From Paeniglutamicibacter antarcticus (GTDB lineage: Bacteria; Actinomycetota; Actinomycetes; Actinomycetales; Micrococcaceae), in contig NZ_CZJT01000081.1 in NCBI RefSeq assembly GCF_900010755.1, positions 186,001 to 250,000 on the forward strand: 64,000 nt of DNA, in the 5' to 3' direction. A program made the position numbers and the translations under genes. Shown in pieces: positions 38,617-46,538 of the stretch. The notes under the pieces were generated by a model. It worked only from the letters and a program-made list of their open reading frames with translations, was not told where the DNA came from and ran no database searches. How positions within the stretch are numbered: position 1 is the first letter of the stretch; every line of letters starts with the position of its first letter.

Positions 38617-39516
38617 ATGGCCATAACCCGAAACGGATGGGACGTCTACAAGTCCTACTCGAACCTGAACCTCGTTGACTTCCCATGGGTCACCGGCAAG
38701 GTCCGCGGCGGCGATCACTTCGTTGTCCTGGACTACATCGCCCGACGCATCAACAACGAGGTCGAGAAGATCATCAAGGCCCACTCGTGGGGCCACAACC
38801 CACGTCCCGTCCGTGGCTACACAAACGTGTGGTCGGAGCACGCTACGGGCACAGCGTTCGACTTCAACGCACCCAAGAACGGTCTCGGCGTCCCCATCAC
38901 CCGCGCATTCAGCGCGGCACAGATTGCGCGTATCCGACAAATCATCAAGGACGTGCGCGGCGCTGCACGCTGGGGCGGCGAGTGGTCCCGCCCGGACGGC
39001 ATGCACATCGAGCTGATAGGCGGCAACGCGAAGATCAAGGAAGTGGCCAACCTGATCCGCGCCGGCAAGCTCCCCAACTCCGGCACCGTGGGCGATGTGA
39101 AGCCCGCGACCCCATCGAAGCCCAAGCCGATCGCCCCGAAGCCCGCGACAGGCGCATGGCCCAACAAGCCCCTGCCCGTCACCGACGCGCACACCAAGGC
39201 CTCAGACCAGGCATGGCGCGACCTCATGGCCGCCATCGACTACACCGACAAGTCACTCGGCAAGAACCTCCAGACGTGGCTCTCCGAACTCGAAGACCCG
39301 CGCACCGGACGCGGCTACTACGACACCAGCAAGTGGCGCATTGACGGCGACTTCTCCAACGAGTCCATCAAGGCTCTCCAGCGGAAGCTGTACGACACCG
39401 AGGACGCGAACGGCAAGCGTCTTTACAACGGCAAGGCCGATGGCAAGCGCGGTGCGCTGACCGTCCGCGCCGAAATCGGATATCTCAACCTCCCCGCCAA
39501 CCGCGGCACCAAGTAA
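38617..39516 (+). CDS. Endolysin, M15-type peptidase with C-terminal domain
   Basis: 299 residues from ATG 38617 (CTGGAGG upstream; ATG 38599 would add six). The peptidase zinc site is visible as SEHATGTAFD (H75, D82) and DGMHIEL (H130), typical of VanY/L-Ala-D-Glu M15 peptidases. A proline/lysine linker follows, then a roughly 120-residue C-terminal domain (FSNESIKALQRKLYD) like a peptidoglycan-binding fold. It cleaves cell-wall peptides at lysis. Confidence 0.9.
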   Translation: MAITRNGWDVYKSYSNLNLVDFPWVTGKVRGGDHFVVLDYIARRINNEVEKIIKAHSWGHNPRPVRGYTNVWSEHATGTAFDFNAPKNGLGVPITRAFSAAQIARIRQIIKDVRGAARWGGEWSRPDGMHIELIGGNAKIKEVANLIRAGKLPNSGTVGDVKPATPSKPKPIAPKPATGAWPNKPLPVTDAHTKASDQAWRDLMAAIDYTDKSLGKNLQTWLSELEDPRTGRGYYDTSKWRIDGDFSNESIKALQRKLYDTEDANGKRLYNGKADGKRGALTVRAEIGYLNLPANRGTK

Positions 39517-39526
39517 GGAAACGCTC

Positions 39527-39853
39527 ATGCTCATAAGCATTCTTCGAACCATCGTCCCCGCGCTGTGGGGTTCTGTCATCGGCTGGGCGCTAACCCTGTT
39601 GCCGGTGTTGGAGCCGCTGCGTGCCGATCTGCTGGCCTATGGTGACTTTGCCGTGCCGGTCATTGCCGCGGTCATCATTGGCGGCTGGTACGCGTTGTGG
39701 CGCTGGCTGGAACCACTACTGCCGGACTGGCTGACTCGCATCCTGCTCGGATCTGCCAAGAGCCCTGTCTATGTTGAATCGAATGGCCGCCACGAGGCAA
39801 CCGACGGCTACCCGATCAGTGGCGAGCACGAGTCGACCAGCCGCACCGAATAA
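39527..39853 (+). CDS. Holin, two-helix type
   Basis: 108 residues, with AAGGAAAC 6 nt before the ATG. Two hydrophobic segments (LRTIVPALWGSVIGWALTLL and FAVPVIAAVIIGGWYALWRW) and a hydrophilic C-terminus are typical of actinophage holins placed after endolysin. It is followed by a strong hairpin that ends the late operon. Confidence 0.75.
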   Translation: MLISILRTIVPALWGSVIGWALTLLPVLEPLRADLLAYGDFAVPVIAAVIIGGWYALWRWLEPLLPDWLTRILLGSAKSPVYVESNGRHEATDGYPISGEHESTSRTE

Positions 39854-39856
39854 AAC

Positions 39857-39886
39857 TAGCCCCCGAACCAAACGGTTCGGGGGCTA
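39857..39886 (+). terminator. End-of-late-operon hairpin
   Basis: A perfect 13-bp stem (TAGCCCCCGAACC and GGTTCGGGGGCTA) with an AAAC loop, 3 bp after the holin stop. No T-run follows, but the stem is very stable. Downstream, 39887-39984 carries TAGAAT (39903-39908), a possible -10 box, and a hairpin at 39921-39952 before the next gene. Confidence 0.75.
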
Positions 39887-39984
39887 TCGGTGCTTAACAA
39901 GGTAGAATAGAAATATTAAAGCCCCCGCGAATGCTTGCAACATTCCGAGGGCGTGATCAGACCAACTTTAGACAGGTGTCCGAT

Positions 39985-40824
39985 ATGGATAACAATACAC
40001 GTTTCAGCGCAGACAATCGATTCTCAATCATTCCCCACTGGGTTATATTCTCCGGAATCAGTAGCACTGCAATTCACCTCTACGCCGTGATTGCGAAGTA
40101 TGCGGACAATAACACCGGTCAAGCATTCCCGGCGCGCACTCGACTGGCCGAAGACCTTGGCAAGAGTGTAGATACGATCGACCGAACCGCCAAGGAATTG
40201 GTCAAGGTCGGTGCCCTCAAGGTTTCTCGCCGAACTCGCAGGGACTCCAAAGAGAACTACTCCAACCTCTACACGCTGATTACGGCAAATCCGAACGCGC
40301 CACAGATCCCAGATGTGATCGAAGTTGATCCCGATGAGGTGGCCGCACCCATGCGGCTAGGTAGCCGTACGGATGCGGCAGTAACTATACCCACTGAACT
40401 ACACCCAACTTCTTACACTGGTGTGATCACACCACAGTCTTCCACGTCGAATAAATCCGACACCCCTTTCACGTCCGAGCAAAGCCCAGACGACGCAATG
40501 GCAAAGTCTTCGACCGACCAAAAGACCGCGATCAAACCAACACCAGGAAACCTTGGAGAATGGCAGAGAGCCGAACTACGAGACTCACTTCGACTCGTGG
40601 GATACACGCTCAAGCAAGGACACAAATTCCATGACGATCCAGTGCAAAAATGCTGGGACCGATTCAATGAATTCTTGCGCCTGCATCTCGGTGACGACGC
40701 ATATGAAACGTACTTCGAAGACATGCTCGTCAACGGCAAGTGGACTGTTAGCGCAAAAGTCAGCGATCCCTATCAAGCAGGCATCGAACTGAATAAGCTC
40801 ATCAACACGGCACTGAGCAACTGA
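39985..40824 (+). CDS. HTH protein resembling plasmid/phage replication initiators
   Basis: 279 residues. The N-terminal winged helix (FPARTRLAEDLGKSVDTIDR, TAKELVKVGALKVSRRTRRD) is of the HTH_36 type used by replication initiators and transcription factors. A low-complexity middle and a C-terminal helical domain (RLHLGDDAYETYFEDMLVNG) follow. It lies past the lysis genes, convergent with integrase, away from the replication block. Its role may be regulatory. Confidence 0.6.
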   Translation: MDNNTRFSADNRFSIIPHWVIFSGISSTAIHLYAVIAKYADNNTGQAFPARTRLAEDLGKSVDTIDRTAKELVKVGALKVSRRTRRDSKENYSNLYTLITANPNAPQIPDVIEVDPDEVAAPMRLGSRTDAAVTIPTELHPTSYTGVITPQSSTSNKSDTPFTSEQSPDDAMAKSSTDQKTAIKPTPGNLGEWQRAELRDSLRLVGYTLKQGHKFHDDPVQKCWDRFNEFLRLHLGDDAYETYFEDMLVNGKWTVSAKVSDPYQAGIELNKLINTALSN

Positions 40825-40830
40825 ACACTT

Positions 40831-40858
40831 TGCGCCCCACCTTTCGAGGTGGGGCGCA
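40831..40858. terminator. Bidirectional UUCG-loop terminator
   Basis: TGCGCCCCACCT and AGGTGGGGCGCA form a perfect 12-bp stem with a TTCG loop between the convergent stops of the HTH gene and the integrase. Confidence 0.8.
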
Positions 40859-40872
40859 TTCGTTCGTTAAGG

Positions 40873-42057
40873 CTAGGGCTCGATGGCATCCACCTTCTTC
40901 TCGGGAATCACCTTCACTGACTCGATGTCGAACAGGCCGCCCATCGCGGCGCCCATCGTTAGTGCCCCACGCTTGAGCGCTTCGGGCATCAGGTGCGAGT
41001 AGATCTTCGATGTGGTGTTGATCGACTGGTGGCCCATGAGCCGGGACAAGTCGAACATTGTTGAAGGTGGATCGCCCGCCAGCATCCATGAGGCGTAAGT
41101 GTGACGCAGGTCGTGGATCCGCGGGGACTTCTTGAGGCCGTCCGCCTGCGCTGCCCTCAGTGCCGGCTTCCACGCCTTGTTGTGGAGTGCCTGCGTAGTT
41201 ACCTCTCCCCCGGCCTTCATTCGGAATACTTGCCTATCGGCCGCACACGCCTGCACCTGGGGCGCAACGGCTCGGGCTAGGGCCGAGTCCATCGGAACCG
41301 TCCTGCGCGCCTGCTCGGTCTTTGGTGGGCCAATGGTGCGCCCGTTCTTGTCGTCGCGCTTCCAGGCCTTAGTGACGCGTACCGTGTACTCGCCCCCGGT
41401 ATCGCTAAAGTCGCCCGGGATCAGGGCCGTGGCCTCACTGAACCGGAGTCCCGTTCCCACTAGGAACAGGATTAGGGGATGGAAGTGCCGATCTAGATGC
41501 TTGAGGACCAGGGCAAGTTCCGACTTTGTGAGGAACGTGGCCTTATCCTCGGTATGGTCTGCCTTCGGAAGCCTCGTGTGCTCGCATGGGTTATCGGCGC
41601 GGTACTTCTTGTACTGGGCCGTTTTGACGATGGAATACAGGAAGCCATGCACGTTCCCAATCGTCTTGGGTGAGAGGTCCTTGCCTCGCATGTATTGCAC
41701 CCACTCAGCTACGTCCTCCTCAGTGAGAAGGTTCACTGGCATGTCGCCAAGCGTGGGGTTTATGTGGTTGACCAGCATGCGTTCATATGTGTGCATGGAG
41801 TGGACGCTTATGTCACTCAGGCGCTTGAGGTGGGTATCGGCAACGTCGCGAATCTTGGGGCTATCAGAGAACTCGGCAAGTATCTGGCGCTCGGCTTTGG
41901 TCTGATCGTGATTGCATGCTTCGAGCACGTTCTTGTACTTGATCGCATCGCGCTCTGTATCGAAAGACATGTTTGATTGCTTGCCATTTACGCGCCATTT
42001 CACTTGATAGGAAGTGATGATCCCCTTCGCGTTTTTGCGGGGTATGAGACTAGCCAT
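40873..42057 (-). CDS. Tyrosine integrase
   Basis: 394 residues with an N-terminal arm-binding domain, a core-binding SAM-like domain (YERMLVNHINPTLGDMPVNL) and a catalytic domain with R205, H315, R318, H343 and nucleophile Y353. It catalyses integration and, with an excisionase, excision at the flanking repeats. No ribosome site precedes its ATG. TATTAA ends 9 nt upstream, suggesting a nearly leaderless mRNA. Arm-type repeats overlap the promoter area, which could give autoregulation. Confidence 0.95.
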   Translation of the reverse strand: MASLIPRKNAKGIITSYQVKWRVNGKQSNMSFDTERDAIKYKNVLEACNHDQTKAERQILAEFSDSPKIRDVADTHLKRLSDISVHSMHTYERMLVNHINPTLGDMPVNLLTEEDVAEWVQYMRGKDLSPKTIGNVHGFLYSIVKTAQYKKYRADNPCEHTRLPKADHTEDKATFLTKSELALVLKHLDRHFHPLILFLVGTGLRFSEATALIPGDFSDTGGEYTVRVTKAWKRDDKNGRTIGPPKTEQARRTVPMDSALARAVAPQVQACAADRQVFRMKAGGEVTTQALHNKAWKPALRAAQADGLKKSPRIHDLRHTYASWMLAGDPPSTMFDLSRLMGHQSINTTSKIYSHLMPEALKRGALTMGAAMGGLFDIESVKVIPEKKVDAIEP

Positions 42058-42077
42058 GTGCCCAGTTTAATAGAGCT

Positions 42078-42106
42078 TGGGAACACTTTGGTTAGAAATG
42101 GGAACA
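42078..42106. promoter_or_regulatory. Candidate integrase arm-type sites, right
   Basis: Two direct copies of TGGGAACA (42078-42085 and 42099-42106), 21 bp (two helical turns) apart. They match the inverted pair inside attL and lie in the integrase upstream region. Confidence 0.55.
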
Positions 42107-42137
42107 GCCCCGGAAACTCTTGCGAGATTCCGGGGCT
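42106..42137. terminator. Hairpin between integrase and attR
   Basis: AGCCCCGGAA pairs with TTCCGGGGCT over ten bases, extended by CTC/GAG after one A-A mismatch, with a TTGC loop. It probably shields the integrase promoter from host transcription entering from the right. Confidence 0.6.
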
Positions 42138-42147
42138 GTAACGGTCG

Positions 42148-42167
42148 GGCTAGCGGGATTCGAACCC
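42148..42167. repeat. attR core, 20-bp direct repeat
   Basis: Identical to 2597-2616. The bases beyond it on both sides differ from attL. To its right, read on the minus strand, are an ATGG/CCAT arm and a CCAAT-TTG-ATTGG arm that look like degenerate tRNA elements, but no acceptor or D-arm can be found. Confidence 0.85.
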
Positions 42168-42226
42168 AATCAAATTGGATGGTTAGAAATCCATAGCCCT
42201 TGCGCAGTCCGTTTGTGAACTGCCTC

Positions 42227-42496
42227 TCACTTTAGGTAGTCGCGGATCAATTCGCGGTTGGCATGGCTGGCCCGGATGGCTTCAGCGATGTTGGTATTGC
42301 CGGCCAGCAGTAAGCACAAGACTTCCTCATAGAACCCGTTCGAAAACAGGGCGAGGGGCATCACGTAGTAGACCATCAGCTGGAAGGGTATCAACCAGGT
42401 TCACTGCTCCATGGTGCCGGTACGCTCAATCACCGCATCCACGACCTCGGGCGGGAAGGCTTTCGTCAATACGCTAACGCAGACGTGGTCACCCAT
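42227..42496 (-). pseudogene. IS4-family transposase N-terminal fragment
   Basis: Reading from ATG 42496 gives KAFPPEVVDAVIERTG, an in-frame TGA, then PFQLMVYYVMPLALFSNGFY and EEVLCLLLAGNTNIAEAI, the N-terminal domain of IS4-type transposases. The frame ends after about 90 codons, 60 bp right of attR. The catalytic domain is absent. It is an old relic beside the integration site. Confidence 0.7.
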
Positions 42497-42620
42497 CCGC
42501 TACGCACCATACCGAGAGAAAACAAGGATTAACGTATCCAGTCTAAGTAAAAGGCATTGCAACTAATCCCAAGGCGGCGACCGATAGATACGCGCTCACG
42601 ATGCGGCGACCGACATCTCT

Positions 42621-42665
42621 GTAAACGGAAGGAGGGTCAGGCCCATGAACCGAGCCCTGCCGTAA
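42621..42665 (+). repeat. Echo of the phage tail-fibre 3-prime end
   Basis: GTAAACGGAA, ten diverged bases, then GCCCATGAAC and CG-x-x-CCCTGC align without gaps to 37621-37665 (34 of 45 identical) and code for V-N-G-...-P-M-N-R-x-L-P followed by stop. Outside this stretch no similarity was seen. The rest of 42497-42706 has no gene. Confidence 0.6.
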
Positions 42666-42706
42666 CTAGTTCTTTGCCAATATCCTGTCTCGTTTGGGCA
42701 TGGGCC

Positions 42707-43540
42707 TCATATGGACAGTTCAAACTCGACAGATTCAATACTTGCTAGATCGCCATTGATGCTCCAATGGTTTATTAGAGCGAGAGCATCCTGGCGCGGA
42801 AGAGCATAGTGTCCCGAAATGTGATCAGTCAACAGCAACTGCTGTTTGCCAAGTTTCGGCAGGCTCGATTCCATAACATCAGTCATGAACTCTCGTTGTA
42901 TGCCAATGCTCATATCTGTTGAATTTGAAAATAAAGCGAAAGGTGGAACAAGTCCCGACTTTTTGAATCGCTCTCGCACATCAATCATTTCAGGGTGGCG
43001 CAGACGATGTTCAGAGAACGAAGTACCCAGAATACGAGTCTCCATAGCCTTGATAGAGCCGGGTGAAGGCCACAACGAAACATCGATCTGAGGTATCTCA
43101 GCAATCGCGCTTGCCCCGGGAAGCAAGGAGGCCATCCCCATGGCACCAAACCCCCCAAGCGATGACCCGTAGAACAACACCGATTCATTGGCAATGCCTA
43201 ATTTGGCAGCCTGATCTGCGACCAGTTGGGCCATGTCAATCATCAAGTCGTGAGATGGGTGCAGGTACCACGCTCCGCGAATTTCGTCATCAATACCGAG
43301 TGCTGGGTCTGACAAAGCGAGAACATGCTGGTTAGGCATTTCGGTCTGCCAGCTCCATCGGGAGAAGAGTTTGAACCTGCGCGTTCCTGCTCCAGTTTGC
43401 GCAGCGGGCATGAAGCAAACCAGCCGGTCTGCTTGCGAGCGTTGTGCCAACATCGCGTATATGGGCAGTCCATTTGTGGACACGGATTCGATTGCTTCGG
43501 CGGTGGTTCCCTGGACGTGCATAAGTCTTCCTATCATCAA
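42707..43540 (-). CDS. Alpha/beta-hydrolase-like protein
   Basis: 277 residues. The nucleophile elbow is YGSSLGGFGAM; a late histidine (DHISGHYALP) fits the catalytic His position. No signal peptide is visible. It stands alone between two transposon relics. Similar proteins occur in surface-polysaccharide regions, so it may belong functionally with the cluster at 54620-62287, which is inference. Confidence 0.65.
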   Translation of the reverse strand: MMIGRLMHVQGTTAEAIESVSTNGLPIYAMLAQRSQADRLVCFMPAAQTGAGTRRFKLFSRWSWQTEMPNQHVLALSDPALGIDDEIRGAWYLHPSHDLMIDMAQLVADQAAKLGIANESVLFYGSSLGGFGAMGMASLLPGASAIAEIPQIDVSLWPSPGSIKAMETRILGTSFSEHRLRHPEMIDVRERFKKSGLVPPFALFSNSTDMSIGIQREFMTDVMESSLPKLGKQQLLLTDHISGHYALPRQDALALINHWSINGDLASIESVEFELSI

Positions 43541-43859
43541 CGACGTGCGATGCGTCCACGTATCTATTTTGTGGCATTTCAGCTAATCATATGGTTCGGG
43601 CAGATTGTGGGCCAATCGTCCAACAGAGGCAGGAAATTCAATTCACTGCAACGTCCATCTGCAGGTGGCCATCGCAGGGCAGTGGTGACAGTTCTGCATC
43701 AACACATCGGTGAAAATCCACCACTGCTTGATGGTGAAACTTCTTGGTCTGTGCATCCATGAATCCATGGGATGGACTGATCGGATGTGAAACCCAACGC
43801 ACTCGTCTTGGCGCGCCTCCGGTTAGACATTACCCAATGACCCTACGGTTCTCTCCCCG
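43541..43859. other. Intergenic region, nothing recognised
   Basis: Between the hydrolase start and the IS481-type relic no coding, RNA or repeat feature was found. It must include the hydrolase promoter. Confidence 0.5.
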
Positions 43860-45115
43860 GCGCGGTGACGGCCACTGACCGGAAATGGCATCAGCCGCAA
43901 GACGTTTTACAAGATCCGTGCCGTTGGCGGCGATAAAAGGCCAAGCCGCTGCCCGCGAACCGCGCTCAATGCCCCCCGAAAACTTTTCACACGGCATTCT
44001 GCGCATCAGTGGTGAACCAAGCGGCGCCAAGGCTCGGGCCGCCCTAGAATCCTCGGGTCGGGACCACGGGCCGATCTACGTGAACGATAAAATGGATTCC
44101 CCGGGCAAGGACGCGCCGACCACGGCCCCGTTGGCGTGGTTCTTCCGCGAAAGGGATGTGTCCTGCAACAAGTCCCAGAAGAAACCTCGTGCAGCATGGC
44201 GCCGCTTCGTCTATTCAGCCCCTAATGCGTGCTGGCACCTGGAAGCCCCGAACATGTCTGGACCGGCGGACGCGCGTGCTTGCTCTTTCAGCTGCAGGAT
44301 GACTACTTCAGGCTGGCAGTGGCCACGTTGGCCACACCCATGGAAACCAGCGAAGCAGGCATTGGCGTGGCGACGAAGGGCATCGCGTCTCTCGGAGTAT
44401 CCCAAGGCCCGAGCACCGACAACGGACTGGTTCTTGATCCGGCCCGGCACGGAGCGGCGGATCAATTGGTCACCAACATGACGTCCCTTAGGGTCATCAG
44501 CGTCACGGGCAAACCCTATAATTCCACAAACCAGGGATAGAACTAGGGGTTTCACCAGAACTTGTTCCGCTAATTGGACAAGCAGCCCATAGCCGAGCCA
44601 TTGTTTGAATACAAGTCCAGGTGGATTAGCATGACGTCATCTACGGCACCCAACAGCCGCGCTAGGGACTGCCCGGCCGCATCACCCCGCAATACGCCCG
44701 GGATGCCGCCGAAATTGCAGAGGCGCCACGCCCGGACGGCACCAAATCAACGCAGGAAAGTGACGCAGTGCCGGCAGGTCCTTCACCCTAGGTGCCTGAG
44801 CCATCCGTCATGCTGGCCACGGGACCGGAAGCACCCTTGGTCAAAACCTCTGCCCGGTTCACCGGCAGCTTCAATAGCACTGAACCGATCGGAGACCGTA
44901 CGCTGGAGGTCTGCTCCAACGGCACAATTTGTTTCAATGATGTCGTGTATTCACTGACTACCCGGTTGTTCCGACAGGGGACAATCTCGTGGGACCCCGA
45001 GCCGAGGCGGTCACCCTCGTCACCCCGAAAGGCGAGATCATTGCGAAATTCGGCTGGCCCGCACTAGGAACCGAATATGTTGAAACCAAATCTGTCCAAC
45101 GTCTTTTCAGCGAAC
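43860..45115 (+). pseudogene. Decayed IS481-type transposase
   Basis: Fragments of one transposase lie in order but in different frames: GISRKTFYKIR near 43887, RFVYSAPNACWHLEAP (about 44208), LTGG-like WTGGRACLLFQLQDDYFRLA, STDNGLVLDPARHG, ITGKPY-like VTGKPYNSTNQG, then QYARDAAEIAEAPRPDG and the C-terminal TLEVCSNGTICFNDVVYSL and PKGEIIAKFGWPALGTEYV. At least three frameshifts and several stops make it inactive. The DDE-type core is otherwise recognisable. Confidence 0.8.
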
Positions 45116-45217
45116 AGCGAATACTTAGAAAAAACGCCGCAATCGGGCCGGACTGCTGTCGAGGTCTTGACACATCGAGTGTCACCGACGGGTTGGTGCG
45201 TCACAGAAAAAAGAAAA

Positions 45218-45241
45218 AGTCCCCGGAAACAACCGGGGACT
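45218..45241 (-). terminator. Terminator of the host tRNA-Gln/Glu operon
   Basis: AGTCCCCGG and CCGGGGACT form a perfect 9-bp stem. On the minus strand it is followed by TTTTTCTTTTTT, ending leftward transcription after the two tRNA-Glu genes. Confidence 0.9.
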
Positions 45242-45300
45242 AGTCTTAACGAACGATGTCGCGGGACATATATGAACTATGTCCAGCGACATCACACTGG

Positions 45301-45373
45301 TGACCCCAGCGGGATTCGAACCCGCGTTACCGCCGTGAGAGGGCAGCGTACTAGGCCGCTATACGATGGGGCC
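45301..45373 (-). tRNA. tRNA-Glu (CTC), copy 1
   Basis: Reverse strand: acceptor GGCCCCA/TGGGGTC, anticodon loop CCTCTCA (CTC) and T-arm GCGGG TTCGAAT CCCGC. Identical to the copy at 45423. CCA is not encoded. Confidence 0.95.
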
Positions 45374-45422
45374 GTATAGCTGCAACGTTTTAGGACTGTT
45401 ACCGTCCGATTCAAGTGAATCG

Positions 45423-45495
45423 TGACCCCAGCGGGATTCGAACCCGCGTTACCGCCGTGAGAGGGCAGCGTACTAGGCCGCTATACGATGGGGCC
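45423..45495 (-). tRNA. tRNA-Glu (CTC), copy 2
   Basis: 73 nt, identical to the copy at 45301. The tandem duplication with a short spacer suggests dosage. It lies between tRNA-Gln and the terminator, downstream of gltX, its cognate synthetase. Confidence 0.95.
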
Positions 45496-45563
45496 GTATG
45501 CTTCGCGTTGAGGATTTTCATCCTCCACGCAAGCCGGCCCTCGCTTTCGCGAAGACCGTAGCG

Positions 45564-45635
45564 CTGGGGTACCAGGACTCGAACCTAGAATGTTGGTACC
45601 AGAAACCAGTGTGTTGCCAATTACACCATACCCCA
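45564..45635 (-). tRNA. tRNA-Gln (CTG)
   Basis: Reverse strand: acceptor TGGGGTA/TACCCCA, anticodon stem TGGT/ACCA with CTG as anticodon, T-arm CTAGG TTCGAGT CCTGG, discriminator G. It lies in the same transcription direction as gltX. Confidence 0.93.
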
Positions 45636-45701
45636 CAGCACATGATTTGCTCTCCGGCTTTCCCTTTCGGAAGCTTTCCTGCGCCTCAGCACGAGAAATA
45701 A

Positions 45702-46520
45702 CTATACATGCGGATTGGCGCTTGTACAAATCGGAATTCCCGCGCCGGTCAAACCACCCAAAAACCCTGTATTCCCGGTGATTTTGGAGGCCAATCCGGT
45801 CAAGTTTTGCAGGATATAAGGGTCTTCGTTTTTGTGATCTGGGGCACGGTCGAGCAGGATCCCGAGTAGTCCCGCGGCTCTGGCACCCTGCACGTCGTTG
45901 ACCGGGTTGTCCCCCACATACAGGGTCGCCCCGATTCGAGTGCCAAGAAGTTCGCATCCCGCATGAAACGGTCGCGGATCCGGCTTCGGGGCACCGGCGG
46001 TATCGGAACCAACCAAGACCGCGATCCGCTCCAAGCCGGCTGCACTGAGCTTTTCACGCTGGTAACTCTCCACGTTATTGCTCACCGCCCCATAGGGAAT
46101 TCCCAGTGCATCCAACCCATCCAGGCATTCGTGAACATCCGGGAATGGGGCCCACATGTTGCGAACGGCCTGCTCGTAGGCGGCACTCCACACTCCGAGG
46201 GCATCAGCCAGCGGGGGCTGCAGGTTCGCCAGGGCATAGGCACGCTTGATTCGCTCGGCGCGTTGCCCAAGAAATGTCAGCTCCCCGGCCATCTAGCGCT
46301 CGTAGGCACCGGCGCCGTCATCCGCATAATCCTTGGCGATGCGGTCGCGGACCTCCGAAGGGACTGCTGCAAAGTCGTCAGCTGTCATCAGGTGAAAACC
46401 CTTGATGGCTGCCGAGTTCAGGTCAACCAGGGTGTCGTCGATGTCAAAAAGAACGCCCTCAACCCGGGTGGCGGAGTTGGATCCGCCGATTGGGCTGAGG
46501 GCGCTAGTCGTGTTGTCCAC
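45702..46520 (-). pseudogene. HAD-family hydrolase interrupted by an amber codon
   Basis: The gene reads VEGVLFDIDDTLVDLNS (HAD motif I) and continues in one frame through SNN (motif II), KPDPRPFHAG (motif III) and YVGDNPVNDVQGARAAG (motif IV). It is broken only by TAG at 46293-46295 between AYER and MAGELTFLG. The missing residue was probably aromatic (TAC or TAT to TAG). All catalytic motifs are intact, so this is a very recent lesion, a sequence error or a read-through site. It begins 18 bp after the gltX stop and is probably co-transcribed with it. Confidence 0.8.
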
Positions 46521-46538
46521 GCTAAGTCTTGTTCTTCT

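Larger units (their letters stand above)
2597..42167. mobile_element. Integrated siphovirus-type prophage, about 39.6 kb
   Basis: It is bounded by 20-bp identical direct repeats (2597-2616 and 42148-42167). The integrase lies next to the right end and a divergent regulator pair next to the left end. Early, replication, packaging, head, tail and lysis genes follow in the canonical order of long-tailed actinobacteriophages. The structural genes (HK97-type capsid, major tail protein, frameshifted chaperones, TP901-type tape measure) indicate a flexible non-contractile tail. The only obvious lesion is a +1 frameshift in the large terminase, so it may be recently defective or the lesion may be a sequencing artefact. 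Confidence 0.95.

Noticed and set aside
42131..42150. GGGGCTGTAACGGT next to attR, resembling a tmRNA 5-prime end
   Set aside because: No tag reading frame or matching 3-prime acceptor exists. The G/C block is the right arm of the hairpin at 42106-42137.
43885..44481. A 198-codon ORF as an intact gene
   Set aside because: Only its second half matches the IS481-type transposase; the first half is the wrong frame of the same relic, so it is a decayed gene.
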